Origin: Microbotryum silenes-acaulis
Lineage: Eukaryota > Basidiomycota > Microbotryomycetes > Microbotryales > Microbotryaceae
DNA length: 64,000 nt
Assembly: GCA_003665825.1 (NCBI GenBank)
Contig: QPFY01000006.1
Location: 1,426,001 to 1,490,000 of the forward strand
Direction of reading: 5' to 3'
Shown: one piece after another, positions 10,253 through 23,400 of the stretch
How positions within the stretch are numbered: the first letter of the stretch is position 1
Layout: every line of letters starts with the position of its first letter
Notes under the pieces: generated by a model
What the model was told of the DNA's origin: nothing
Seen by the model: the letters and a program-made list of their open reading frames with translations, nothing else
Database searches by the model: none
Translations under genes and position numbers: made by a program

Positions 10253-13200
10253 CTAAGCGTCAAGGTTGGCGAACAAGACAAGAGTCGGCTGACCCGTCGT
10301 GGTCGACTCTTCCAGATCTTCCAAAGCGATTTGCAAGTCCGAGTCGTTCCCAATCAGGATACGGTCCCCGTCTTCGTCCTCGTAGCGAAGTCGCAGACCG
10401 GTGCTGTCCCGAATCGCGTGACCGCAGAGACGTAGTTTCTTGAGCACCTTGTCCAGGAGCTCACGGTGCGAGATCCGGCCCGAAGCTACGACTATGAACG
10501 TGTCGTTCCCAAAGTTGATTTTAAATCGGAACATCGTCGAAGAAATGGCTCTCCCCGAGGGATATGTCTCGTGCTGGGCCGAGAATTGTTGAAGCGACGA
10601 AGGTGACGGCAAATGCCCGTTCGCTGCGGGCTGACTTGTTGACATGCTCGAGGTCGCTGAGGAGCGCTCGGTACCGATACTGGATGAGCTGAACCGTTTC
10701 AGGTTCGATGAGGTCGCCGAGGATTGGGACGCCAGCGTCGCACCCGAGTTCGTGCCTCCTGGCTTGTGACCGCCCATCACTTTGGCCGAAGTAAGCTCTT
10801 CGACCGGACTCGGCTTACTTGCGTAGGGATGGGTGGCGCGGTGTTGATCGCCACCGCGCACGGACCACTCTGAATCCAAGACCTGTGGCAAGCTGTCGCC
10901 CAATATTGATTTGGTGGATTCTACGGGACTGCTTGCGGAGCGTGTTCGAGCCACTCGAGGTGGCGAAGGCTGAGTCATAGCGTTCGAGGGCTTCACCTGC
11001 TCGATGGGAGATCCGGCGCCGTGAGCTGGCGTATGGGTCCCGCTGGTGAACTTTGACCGGGTGAACTTTGCAGGAGACGCTATGCGCTCGTCGCTGGCGT
11101 TCGGTCGCAGTCGTTGCACTCTTCCACGCGCATCGATCGGAATCGATCGAATGCTGCCGGAAGCATGTCGCGTAAGGCCGGCGTACATTGTGCTGTTCGG
11201 CGTCGATCGACCAGATTCGGAGATGAACTCTGAGTCGTCGCAGTTGCTGCTGCTGGGTCCTGCGCTGGGGAGCATTGAGCCGTGCCAAGCATACGGCGAG
11301 GACATGCCGTCGCCCTGGAAGCTGGACAAGGACGGGGTCGTTGACATCTCCGATCTTCGACTTGCCGACAGATGGTTCGTACGACGGCGGGTCACCACTT
11401 CGTCCACGGCCTTGGCGACCGATTTCTCCCAATGCTTGAGCACGTCCTCACTTCGACATTTGATGGTAAACGCCTCTTCACCCACATCGCCCCGCCATCG
11501 GATCTCGAGAAGGTTTTGAGCTAGGGCGTCGAACAAGCCAGATGCCCGCGAATAGTGAGCAGAGTGGGGACAGGAGACTTGGGGCTCTCGAAGACTCACA
11601 TGTGCGATGCGTCGCCGTTGTACCTGTCACATTGTGCACGAAAATGCGACCCTTCAACACCAAACCAGAGACCTTGCGACTCCCCGTCTTGCCCTTGACG
11701 GACCCAGCCCTCCCACTTCTCCTACCCACAGGAGCAGCCTCTTTGCAGCACAGGATGATGCGTTCAAAGAGGTACACGAAGTACTCGCGCTCCGAATCAT
11801 TCTTTTGAACATTGAAGACGTCGTGAAGCAGAAGCTCGCCGAACGAGTCGATGTCGTGCCCCTTCCAATCTTCGACTCGTTTTCTGAGATCCACCACAGC
11901 TTGATGATTTTCTTCGTGACGTTTCATCTCGTTGACTCGGTCCGTCACTCGCATGATGGCAGCATGCCCCGCCTTGAGCTCTCCATGATAGGGCGACTCT
12001 TCGGGCGTGTTCTTGAGAAGCGACTGCGCAAACCATTGAATACCAATCTCAGTCAGGTGAGAAACGGCCCTCGAGCTCATCTTAACGTCCAAATCCTGAC
12101 GTACACCAATAAGCAGAGGATATTTGCATATTCGCTGAACGGGTTTGATAAGGAGCGGTGCCAACTCCGAAATGGGATCGAGCACATGCGCCAACCGCTG
12201 CAAGGGATCGGGACGAATTGCTTAAGTCACCCAGTGCTGGCCTTTCACACTTCCCGAACCAGCTCACCGAAAGGGCTGCATTTTCTGCCATCGCCAACTC
12301 TTGCGCAGAAGTCAGGTTGGCACAATACGGCTCGTAGATAGAAAAGTGCTCCTCCTAGGGGGGAGGGGAAAGAAAGGCTCGAGGCATCAGGGTGTAGTCT
12401 TCATCGCAAGAGACGCTAAGGGCGTAGATCACGTACCATCTGCAAGAACAAGTTTCCAAAGCGTTGCTCCTCTGGCGGCCGCGAGGCATTTGCCTCTACA
12501 CCGATCAGTACTCGGCGTTGGAAATCTGCCAGTGTGTTGAGGTTGAGGAAGAGCGCGTGCACTTGATCTTGCGATAGAACCTCATTCGCTTGAACTTGTC
12601 GTTGGTAATCCTGCACGAGCACAGCCCCCAGAGGTGTCGTACAACCTTAGATAAATAAGCGGCCCGAGGAAATGGCTTCCCACTCCACAAGACTCACCTG
12701 TAGCACCTCCAGATCCTGAACATATTTCCGTTCCGAGTCCAAGATCTCGCGCACGATCATTGTTCGCTCGTCGGAAGGCCCACTAGTCGGCTTCACCGGA
12801 TCAGACTCGGCAACAGGCTCAAGAAGGGCCCCTTGTATCTGGAGCATATCGAGCAGCAAGTTCACGGTGTGGATGACCTGCAGCGAATTGGGGAAGCCGC
12901 CATGAGTAGGCGCCTTCCGACAGCTTGGCAAAGCAGTCTGCTCAGAAACTCACCTTGACAACCCCGTTCGTGTCCTGTCCGTACAGCTCGTGAATTGCAA
13001 AAAGCTGGCCGTCGGGCCACTTGAGATCTTGCTTACACGCCATGATGAAATGAGCGGTCCCCCGCTGGCACGCTTTGAGATTTGAGATCGTCGCTTTCGG
13101 ATTGATGTCCAGTTGGTGGTCGAGGCCGAGAGCATTGAAGAGGAAGCATAGGGAGGATCCAAGACGCAATGTGTGAAGAGATCGTGATACGGGATCGCTT

Positions 13201-13790
13201 GAAAGTCCGAGCACCGCTTCGGCTTCCGCCGTCGCTGGTCCGTCCAAGAAGCGTTCGGCGAAGCCAGGCACACGGCGTAGGCGCATGAGCACCACCCGAC
13301 AGTTCTGGTACAAGGACGAAGACGCCGAAGCGACCTTGTTCAACGCCGAGTTGGTCGCGATCGGCGGTGCATCGGCTATCATCAGAGATGTAGCTGTTTC
13401 GACAGTAACCGGGGTGGATTGGGCCTGCTTCTGCGACAGAAGGTGAGACCGCGACGTCGAATTAGCCGCGATCGCCCCACCACCACTGTTTCCGACCCCT
13501 GCTCCAGCGCCTGATGCCGGTCCGTAGTGAGCGACGGCGATCGAAGATGGCGAGGGTGTCGAGATCAAAGGTGCGGATCGAAACAACGATGTCATCGCCT
13601 GGACGTTCGTCCCGCGGGTCGACTCGGCGATGACGAACGCCACGGGCGACGGGCTGGATGAATGCGCGGACGGACGCTCCCGTCTTCGCACCTCGATCGC
13701 GAGACAAAGGCCCCTGGCACGGGGAAGCTGAACCGGGAGCTGAGAGACGGAGGCTGGCCTGCGGCACCAAATGCAGTGCTTGATCACCAA
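10253..13790 (-). CDS. CDC24: Cdc24-type Rho/Cdc42 guanine nucleotide exchange factor
   Basis: Minus-strand exons give the full Cdc24 layout. A Ser/Ala-rich N-terminus comes first, then the CH-like region (YQNCRVVLMRLRRVPGFAERF, LGSSLCFLFNALG). The DH domain follows (VREILDSERKYVQDLEVLQ, ANEVLSQDQVHALFLNLNTL, PLLIKPVQRICKYPLLI), then the PH domain (REYFVYLFERIILCC through HWEKSVAKAVDEVV). A long low-complexity linker leads to a C-terminal PB1 domain (FRFKINFGNDTFIVV ... RYEDEDGDRILIGNDSDLQIAL) that binds Bem1-like scaffolds. Cdc24 activates Cdc42 at sites of polarised growth and mating. The stop is at 10,253-10,255. Two starts are possible in the first exon: ATG at 13,790, or the ATG of MTSLFRSAP at 13,595, which looks more natural. 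Shadow ORFs on the plus strand across this gene are not real. Confidence 0.92.
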
Positions 13791-15584
13791 GATGCAGTCG
13801 AAAGCGATGGTAACAGTAGTTGTCGGACGCCGAGCTAGAATCTTGGTGTAGGTCTGTGATATGCGCTGTGTGAGCGTCTGTTGTGGTGGTGGGAGCGCAA
13901 GCCCTACTTTAGGGCGATCAAAGGAATGCAGTCAAGCCCAAACGGGCGAGCCCAAGCTGGCCGGCACCCCAGCTGCTTTGCGCCAGCGGAAGTCCGGGGT
14001 GCGCTCGCCCGAGTCTCGAATGTCCGAACGCGAACTTGAACCGTCGGTACTTCTTGGAAGCGACAGGCTACAGCAAGTCAACAGGTGGACAAGACGGGGA
14101 CGAAGTGATGCAAAATCGCGTCCACGGTCGCCAGTTGGTGGGTTGAAGCTGAGGCACTCACAGTGAGTCAGTGACACAGTCTCACGTGCAGTGCTTCAAG
14201 ACTCTCGTGTTGAGTCTCTGCCCGATCTCATCTACAGGCGCAAGCGGCGTGCGCGCCGCCCGGGTGCCAAGCTGTGATCTTAGTGATCGCCGGGAAATCG
14301 AGATCTTTAGCGTCGAGATTTTGAGCCCGACGACCTCGAAATTTGGCAGACAGTCCCCTACTCACCTGGCGGGTTGCAACTTGCGATCGTAGTTTCTCAA
14401 CGCGGTGTAAATTCAAGGTCAGGTCTCGGGACAAAGAAGATTGAGGGTGACATGCAAAGATGTACTTGATCCTTGCTGTCACGCGAACGTTTCGGCCGCT
14501 TGAACTTGAAGAAGCCTGGCCTGGATCCGACTCGGACCTGCAGCTGGGAGCTTCGCCGCGCTCCACGGCGCATCGAAAGCAGAGAGTACTTATACGTACT
14601 ATTTGCAGCTCTGAGCTGAAAGTCTTGCGTCCGGTTTTAAACATCGCCCAGAATTGGGGAAGAATGTTTGCGACGAATTAAGCCGCCACTTGAAGGCCGC
14701 GCTGGAGCGCTGCTGCCATCGAGTGGCAGTGGATCGCAGACGGTCACGATGACCGTTTCTGGCTCCACGGCGCAGGTGCGCTCTGTGCAAAGGTTGTATC
14801 ACTCACCGCCGACTGAGTCGACATGACAGGCTGTAGGTGTGTCCGCGGAAAGTTGAAGCATTGCTGGGAGCAGAGACGGTCATTTGCAACTGAAAAGTGT
14901 CCTCATAACCGAAGATCGCAGGTGCAAAAATTCCCTGCTCGCGACGAAAGACGGGCAACTCAAACGACACCGAAAGAACCGGTTTGTATTCCAAACAAGA
15001 ATCCCTCGGAGCACACAAGATGGAAGTTTGGCCCTCGACCCGGGCCACCGTGATTTGGGGCGGCCCGGATCGAGGGAATCCTTTTTCGTGTTTGCATCTA
15101 AAAAGGAAGCAAGGAGAAGACGGGCCAGGCTTTTGACCCATCGCAAAACACCGCCATCTTCATACATTCACCACCCACTGTCCATCGACGGACACACACA
15201 AGCACACACGCGACACATACGTCCAGCACATTCTATGATTCGATTTCGCTGACGTCGATCCAAGCTCAGGCGAGAGGTTCACCAACCAAGGCGACCGCCT
15301 ACTTGAGCACGAGATGACTGACGACCGGATCGAACCACCATATAGACCGAGGGAAGAGGGAAGGGGAAGGGGGGAGGGAGTGGGGGAGGGAGTGGGGGAG
15401 TGGGGAAGGGGAGGAGGGAAGAGATTTTGAGACAAGGAAGGAGCGGGAAGCGGAAAGAAGAAATGCAAATGGGAACGAGGGAAGAGAGGGGGTAGACATG
15501 TCGATTCCTTTTGGTTGGAGAAGCGATTTACATCTGTAGGATCGATAGCATACGTTTAGGGGCGTCAAGGATCCGTGCTACTGC
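13791..15584. other. Gene-poor 1.8-kb region upstream of CDC24
   Basis: No ORF here has a recognisable domain or convincing spliced continuation. ORFs of up to about 140 codons exist on both strands but look like random open frames in GC-rich DNA. The part nearest CDC24 should contain its promoter. The part near 15,585 is the 3' flank of eIF5A and holds a purine-rich tract at 15,343-15,428. Confidence 0.45.
15343..15428. repeat. Purine-rich (GGGA/GTGGGGGAG) tract
   Basis: Imperfect tandem copies of GGGAGGGAGTGGGGGA-like units lie downstream of eIF5A. The plus strand is almost pure purine, so it could form triplex or G-quadruplex structures. It does not code for a recognised protein. Confidence 0.6.
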
Positions 15585-17062
15585 TTAAGACCCGCTGAAC
15601 CGGGAAAGAAGACGAACCTTGGGGGCCTCCTTGAAGGCGATGGCCTGCTCCTGGCCCATGGCGGCGATGATCGTGACGAGGAGCTGACAGGACGTCACGA
15701 GACGAGAAAGCGTAAGTATCGGCACACGACAAGCGGTCAAGCGTCTGTCCATGGCCTGCTTGTCACTCACATCGGTTCCGTCATCGAAGGCGGCTTGGAT
15801 CTGGTCGCCGATCTCGGACTCGGGGAGACGGACGTCGTCCTTGGCGGTACCGTCGGTGGTCATCAAGTTGAGGAAACCGTCATCGACTGTGTTCAGAAAG
15901 AATCAATCGTGTTCGTTAGCAAGATTTACGATCAGTGCACAAAGGACGAGGCGTGCGAGTGGGCCACAACGCACTGTTGATGAGCTGGTATTCCGAACGA
16001 GTGACGTTCGGGACGTCCATGTTGTGGGTTGAGGGCGAGATATCTTCAAGCTTCTTGCCGGTGAAGATGTCGGTGGCGATCAAGTGGACCTTGGCGTGTC
16101 CGTGCTTGCCGGTCTTGGAGGTCGACATGTCAATGATCTACAGAAAGGCATCCAACGAGGTGCGAGGTGACGGAACAAAGGACGGGATGGAAGTGTGGGT
16201 GCAGCACGGGTCAGCAGTGGTACGAGTTCGGGGAGAAGAGCAGTGTTCTGTCGAAGATGCCGTTCGCTTTGGCGTGACGGCAAAGCGAAGAAGAGAGCCA
16301 GCGGTGGGAAACAGGGTGCGGGCTGATGGACGTGCGCTCGTAGCGAAGTCCGGTCGAGGGTGCGCTCGTGGCCTTGGCCGCGTTTCGGACCAGTCTGGCC
16401 GAGCCACTTGCGGGGTCCACACAACTCATGCTACGACCCAAATATACGACCACGCTGATGTGTACACCCGCAACAGTGACAGACGATGACGATGCAGAAA
16501 GTTAAGGACAATGAAGAAGCTATCCACTGACCTTGCAGGCCTTGCCCTTGATGACGACGTGTCCACCCTTGCGGAGCGCAGAGCACTGCATGGGGTAGGT
16601 CAACGAGGCACCAGCGTTGGCCGACTCGAAGGTGGTCTCCTCATGCTCCTGGTCCCTGGTTTGCTGTTGGTTCCGAAGAGGCAATGTACAATCCAATATC
16701 CGAGTCGAGGTGAGGAGAGTGATGCAGGTGTCGATTAGCGAGAGGGCGAGGGAGACCCGGGAGGATGTCAGTCGACGACCGGCCGTTCGTTTCCGAGGGT
16801 GGGCAGGCAGTATCGCAGTAGGCGAGCGGCCAGCACCAAGTCAGCGCGGGCAGGCGGCGAGGGCGAGGGCCAGAGCGAGGTGAGTGTCGTCGCCGGGCGC
16901 GGATTGGGCGTCAGGGAAAAAAAGGGCGATCGCGGCGGAGTAAGCGACGAACGAGCATCACAGCAACGACCGACAGAGAAGAGAGTCCAGTCGAGTCAGC
17001 AACATGGCTCTGGTCGCGTGTGGCACTATCTCGCTCGCCGCGCTTACCTCGGTGTCAGACAT
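15585..17062 (-). CDS. Translation factor eIF5A
   Basis: Five minus-strand exons. The tiny first exon encodes MSDTE (ATG at 17,062-17,060). Exon 2 is [21 protein letters not shown] ending KGKACK. Exon 3 carries the hypusination loop [12 protein letters not shown], whose central Lys is the hypusine site. Exon 4 is [19 protein letters not shown]. The last exon is [22 protein letters not shown]. Junctions follow GT..AG and restore the frame each time. eIF5A, once hypusinated by Dys1/Lia1, relieves ribosome stalling at difficult peptide bonds and aids termination. The protein runs 9-10 residues past the usual FKEAPK end ([10 protein letters not shown]) before TAA. That tail is either a lineage extension or an unspliced last intron. 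The gene is divergent from UTP10. Confidence 0.95.
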
Positions 17063-17438
17063 GATGGCAAGGAATGAGGTGGTTGGTGTGGAAGGCAGAG
17101 GAACCGCAAGCGCAAGGCTGGCCTTGTACGCGAGACGCGCGGCTCCGCCGTATTGGGCGGGCTTGGGCGGGTCCCGCGCAAATCTATCCTTACCGTTCAA
17201 ACTCGTCGCGGAGTAATCGCGTTTACAGACCGTTCATTCCCCGCGCGGCTCAGGGCACGTGACCTCAGCGCTCAGTACATACCCGCGACTTCGCAGCCGG
17301 CTCGACCATTCGCAGCCATCGAGCTCAAGATTGAGCCGACCGGCGAACGATTCACTGGCCTCGCTCGCTCCAGCCTTCCATCGGAGATTTGGCCCTGGAA
17401 ACGCACGCCACTCCACCCACGACTGCCCACTGCCCACT
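17063..17438. promoter_or_regulatory. Divergent promoter region eIF5A / UTP10
   Basis: Only about 376 bp separate the start codons of a translation-factor gene and a ribosome-biogenesis gene transcribed in opposite directions. The span is GC-rich. I see no clear TATA box and no ORF with coding support. Shared control of the two growth-related genes is inference from the layout. Confidence 0.45.
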
Positions 17439-20400
17439 ATGTCGAGCTCCCTGGCCGCGCAACTCGCACAGAGGACCACACTGGACTCCGTGCGATTGCA
17501 GTCCGCAAAGTCGCTCAAGAACCCACCTTCGTTCATCTTCTCGCCGCGCCATGCGGCGTCCGTTTCGACCGCGGATCTCCATGCACTCGCTTCCAATGCC
17601 TGGGACCAGCTGTCGAACCTCGACCCTTTCTTCGAACGCTACCATGCTCGCATCTTGGGGGAGGAAGCCAAGACGATCGATCGAAGCGCCTTGACCAAGG
17701 AGGACAACGATCGGCTCGGCCAAGTGCTCGACAAGGTGCTCCGGGCCCTGGGGAAGCACATGCTGCTCAAACCAGCTGGAGTCGTACTTGAATGGCTCTT
17801 ACGCAGATTCAGGTCAGTTTTGCTGTTCTGCTGGGCTCTGTCCGCTCATGACAGTCGTAGACGCGAAGTCTAACCCGACTTCTCACCTACGACGACCGCC
17901 GCTGACGACCGCCGCCGATGTGTGACGCATTCACTTCTCATAGGGTCAATGATCTCAACACCGCGTCTTTGATCGCCTTGTTCATGCCGTACCACACCAC
18001 CGCTCATTTCCCGTCCGCTTTGAACCTCATCGCCGAGCCGACCCTGCGAGAGACCGCGCCGTTCTCGCTCTTGCTCGACGCCCGAGCCTCCTTGGCGCCC
18101 CTTGCCTTGCCCGACCTCATCTCCCTCCTCCCTCCGTTCAACCCTCGTCCGACAGCGCGAGGCCTTCTCGACTTCTTGCTTCGACTGCCACTCTCCCACC
18201 TCGAGGCCGACGAGAAAGTCCACAGAGCGTTGATCGGCTTCTGGCTGCAGTTCGTAGCTGCTTACGTCGACCGCGCCGGCACGAAACTTCCCGAGGGAGA
18301 ACGTGCTGCCGTCCTGTCTACGATTCTCGAGGTGCTGCGGTCGTCGAGGGATCAGCCCGATCTGTTGATTGCGACCTACATCTTGCTCGCCCGCTACGCG
18401 CTCCATCTACCCTTCGAAGGCGAGACGCTGCGAGTGGTCGTCAGAACGATCGTCAGCAACAAAACAAGGCGAGATACCGGCGACGAAGAAACCGACGCTG
18501 CTTTCATCACAACCCTCATCGTTGTCACCCACCTTGGTCAGGGTCTGGTCGATGTCGGCGAGGGCAAGAAGTTCCTCGGCGGTAGTGGCTGGAAGAGCTT
18601 GATGAAGGTCGAACGTCTTTGCGATCTGCTCATTCAACTATGCAATCAGTACGATGCACAAAACTTTATGACGCCCTTCCTCAATACCTTGGCGGCGCAG
18701 GCGTAAGTCTTAATAGCTCTAAGCGCTTCCCCTGGGGGCTTGACTGATCTAAAAACATAATGGACACAGTGTCGAGTCGGAAGCCGAAGCCGCTATCCTG
18801 TCCAAGCTTTTGTTGCCGACTGGTGAATCCGAGCACATTTCGCCCACGGTACTCCCCGACACCATCGTGACGCTTCTGGCACGATCCGTTGTTTCCGCTG
18901 CACTGTGCGCGTCGTCAAGCCAATCAACCCAACCTTTGGTGCGCGCACTTTCGCAAGTTCATCAACGATGGCCGTCGATCTGGTCGAAGGAGCTCAGCGT
19001 GCGCACGAGCACTCTCCCGGCGAACGACAAGCCAAAGCTGTGGTCCCTGGTCAACGCCGTGCTCTCGGGCGGACGCACTGTTGCGAATGATACGGAGTCG
19101 TCAAGCGTGTTCATGGCCGCTTCCGATCCCGATGCAGCAGTGCGAGTCAAAGCTCTCAATGATGTGCTGCTGTCAGCGGATAATATAGCCGCCTCGAATC
19201 CCTCCTTTGTTCACGACACTTTGGTCGCACGGCTTTCGGAGTCGGATGCTTCCGTCGTCTCCGCGGTCTTGGCTCCTTCCGCCCTCTCGATCCTTAACAA
19301 CTACGTGGGTGGCGTCGATCAACTGCAAGCACTAAAAATGAGCCTCGGTGCAACTGCACCCATCGCTTCTGTGAAGCTCGTCCTGGCCTACCTCGCCAAT
19401 CATTTCGTCGTTCAGTTTCCCGAGCTCATCGACCGCGTGGTTCGGGACGTGTTTTGGAGCCGCCTCCTGAGCGCCAAAGCAGATCACGCCCAGCGAGTCG
19501 TGGCATGGGTTGCACTTAAAGGCTCTAAACTCGAGACGGCTTCGGCTTGGTTGAACGGCGTAGGATCCTCGTTTGACCTCAAGCTCGATCCCAGCAATAA
19601 CGGGTTTGCCGCGGGTGCTACCCGTGCCAACGACGCCGTGGTCGACACCTTAGCGCGCAATATTGCTGGCTTGGCTCGAGAGCACTACGAGGTTGCGCAA
19701 GACTACCTTCTGTCGAGTGTCACCCCTATCGCGCAAGCCGGGGAGACATCTCTGCCAGAGGCCAGCTCTCACTTGCTGTCCAGTCTCGTCTCCGCTCGCA
19801 TTGCGGGCATGATTGAGCCAAAGCTGCGTAGTCGCTTCGCTCTCCACGTCTTCGGTCGCATCACCGAGACTGCCTTCGGAATCGAGTCATTCGAAAACGG
19901 TCAGGTCGAGCTTGTAGCCGACCTTGCCAAGGGCCTGCCAGCAGCGGCGGTAGCGGATGCTGTCGTGTTCCGCCCTAACCAGCACCACACTTTGCGATGG
20001 GTACGGACAGCGCTCCTCTTGAGTGTAGTGGAAACAGTACAGAGTGATGAGAGGATACGGTGGAATTGGCTCGCTCCCCAAGACGGCGACCACGACTCGG
20101 ATCTGCAGGACTTTGTTCTTGCGGTCTACCAACTCGCCCACGCTCGATCAGCGACGAAGTCCGCTCCTTCGACACTTGCAAGCTCCCTGCTCCGATCGCT
20201 ATTTGGGCACATGGTGGTCGTTGACGTCCTTGCGTTCCTAGCATCGATCTTCACCTCAAGCACTGTGCCTCTCGAGCTGCGTGTCATCGCCTTGCGGGAT
20301 GCGGCTGTGTATGTGCAGGCCCAAGCCTCACCCGATCTGCGCAAACCTGTCGATTGGCAAGTCGTCGTTCCAGCTATCGTCTTGGCACTTACCTCGCCTG

Positions 20401-23400
20401 ATCGTCGCGTCCGAGTTGAAGCCATGGGTCTGGTCTCGGCCGTGCTGCAGGCCATGCCCAAGTCGACAGGTCATATTTACGGCCGCGAGAAGTTTTACGG
20501 ACCTTTCTCAAGCTCGGTCTTGCAATACCTCGACGTCGCCGATACCACCGAATATCTGACCAAGATCGCGGCTGCAAAGACTGAGATCTTGATGGACGGA
20601 TCCTACCTGATCTCGATTCACGAGTCCTTACTGGATGCCTCGTCGAGCAAATCATCGGCTAGTCACCCTAGCCCGTCCAAGAAGAAGACAACGCTGAAAG
20701 TCAAAGTCGCGACGTTCCTGCTGTCCCATGCGTTGGCATGGAGGAGTGATTTGGAGACTCGCTTCACGTTCTTGCGCATATTGTCGCGGGTCCGAGACTC
20801 GTTCAAAGCCAATTTGGTCTTGCCTATCTTGCGTCAAGTCATAACCGAGTACACAGCCGAGGAACGGTTCAACCTTTCCAAGGACGTGGATTCGAACGTT
20901 GTCGCCCAACTCAGCCGCGAACTGCTGCAACCTTTCGACGGCGCGAGCAAGAAGTGGATCGAATCGAGCGCGGACAATCAGGCCTTCGAGACCTTGGTCA
21001 AGTTGATGAGCCTCGAGGAACTCTTCGGGATCGGCGGCGCTCTGCGCGAGCAGGCATTCACGATCCTTGGCGCATCCCTCTTCTCAGTGGTCCGGGGCGA
21101 GGACAGGCTCGACGTGTTCAAACGGCTCATTCGTCTTGGTGTTCATCAGGATGCGCGGCTCGCGGCGGCCCCATTGGCGGCGGTGCGCGCCATTAAAGTT
21201 GATGCTGGAACGGTCACTTTGGTCCTCAACGAGCTCAAGTTGTCCTTGGCGTCCCCGGTCAGCAAAGGCGCAAAACGAGGACGCACCTCGTTGGGCAACT
21301 CGTCTGTCACCTCAGGCAGCAGAACCGACCGCGTCCCGGAGCTGGTGGTTATACTCGAGTCAGTGGACTTCGCGAAATTGGAACCCATCCCCAACCTTCT
21401 GTTGGCGCTGTTCGATCTCCTTTCCAGCATGATTGAGGTCCCCGCCCCCGCTCAGGTCGATGTGCAATACTCGGGCCAACTTGTGCTCTCAAGCCTGTCT
21501 GCTCTGGTGTCGCATGTCGATCCCAACGCGAACACGATAATCACCGACTCAATTCGGATGTCACCTGTGCTCGACCTCATGCGCACTTCGACGAACCCGC
21601 AGACGTATCACCAAGCATTGCTTTTGCTCGCCCAGCTCGGCCCGCTCGTACCAGATCTACTCGTTCACCACGTCATGCCCATCTTTACGTTTGTCGGCGC
21701 GAACGTGATCCAGCGGGACGACGCTTACAGCTTGCGCGTCGTTGATCAAACGCTAGAGAGCATTATCCCGGCCCTAGTCAAGTCGACGAAGCGCAAGTCT
21801 GGGGACCGCGAGGCGCTTGTGGCGAACCTCAAAGATCTCTTGCAAGTGTTTGCGGATGCTGCCGAGCACATGCCTCGGCATCGACGCATCAAGTGAGTAC
21901 CGCTTCTTGGCTCAGCTCTCCATTTCATTCTCAGTGTTAACCACAAGCATATGCCTTGCCTTCTTCAAGGCTAATCGTGCGACTCGTCGAGACGCTTGGC
22001 TCCCAAGATTTCCTGTCGGCCATGGCCATGTTGCTCGCCGAGCGCGATATCAAGACCGCCGACGGCAGCCCGTTGTCTTCGCTGGTGCTCGAGCACTTCT
22101 CGATCGAGGTCCAACTAGCGGCTTTCCATCAGATCGTGGCCGAAGTTGGACATTTGCTCGAAGGCGAGCCATCTTTCTTGGATGCGCGCGCAGCGTAAGT
22201 TCCTGTGTTCCTGTGACGCTGGAACGACGGTCTACGACCAGGAAGCTTACTCGTGATTTTTGGGATCTGCTTCACAGCACCATGGAAATGGAGAGTGAGG
22301 CCAACAACGCTATGACACTGCAAGTTGATCGGCAACTGTCGCTTCTCGCATCCACGCTCGAATCACGACAGCTACTTGGCAAGGTCGATGCGGCTCATGC
22401 TGCCGGTTTGGAAGATGTCGACTCCAGCTTGACCAGTCTCATCCGGGCCCTGTTGAATTTGGTGCCACCGCCGACTTCGACCTTGCCGCAGACTGCGAAG
22501 TCCGAGCTTGTGGCTGTGACGAACTCGTGCATCCAGTCGACGGTCCACCTCATGTCGACGAGCTCATTCTCGGAGGCGATTCTTTGGCTGCTCGATCAGT
22601 CCGACGCAACGATCCAGCCCCGCGCATTCGGTCTCTTGCGCACCCGCTTGCCCAAGATCAAGCCCGCCAGGCGGGCCGAGATCTCACCGGCGGTGGTGTG
22701 TGTCGTAGACCGGGCGCACACTCTGCTGTCCGAAAAGACCGAGAACCGCGACGGGGCGCTCGAGACGTTGCTCGTCATTGCATCATCGGTTTATCCCCAC
22801 GAAGACACCGCCTTGGCCAAGGTTGTTCCGTACCTCATCGCAGTGGCGTCATTGGCAGAGAATGATGTCGCTACTCGGGTGCTGGCAATCAACATCGTCA
22901 CGAAGCTCACGAGCCGTCTCGGTCCTCGTCTCATCCCTCTTGTCGCCAAGATCGTGCCTTTCGCCATCGACACGCTCCACTCGGTCGCCAAGCAGCCCAC
23001 CGGCTTGTCGGCCATTGCGGCTCCAATTTTCGAGACACTTCAGGGCCTCTTCTCCTCCATCCCCAACTTCATCGGCGCGCATACCGACAAGGTGTTGCAG
23101 CTCGCTCTCTCGCCAGACGTGCTCGTGCTCGCCGGAACCAAGGGGACGGCGGTCAGCAAAGTCCGCGCAACACTCCTTTCCACTGCCGCAAAGAGGCTTC
23201 CTGCCAAGGTCCTGTATCCCTCTATCATTCGGATGCATGCCTCGCTAGGATCGAGTCCCACTGCTTCAGGCGTCCTCGGTCTGCTTGACGTTCTCAATCG
23301 CGCTTTGCGATATGGCAAGGTTCCAGACATTGCAGAGGCCTACCGGTCCATTTTCAAGCTCTTCCTTGCCATCTTTGATCTTCGTCAACTCCAGCCTTCG

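Noticed and set aside
11607..12341. 244-codon plus-strand ORF
   Set aside because: Antisense shadow of the DH/PH exons of CDC24; composition mirrors the complementary codons.
14228..14644. 138-codon minus-strand ORF in the CDC24 upstream gap
   Set aside because: No domain, no start context, no spliced continuation; GC-rich DNA yields such frames by chance.
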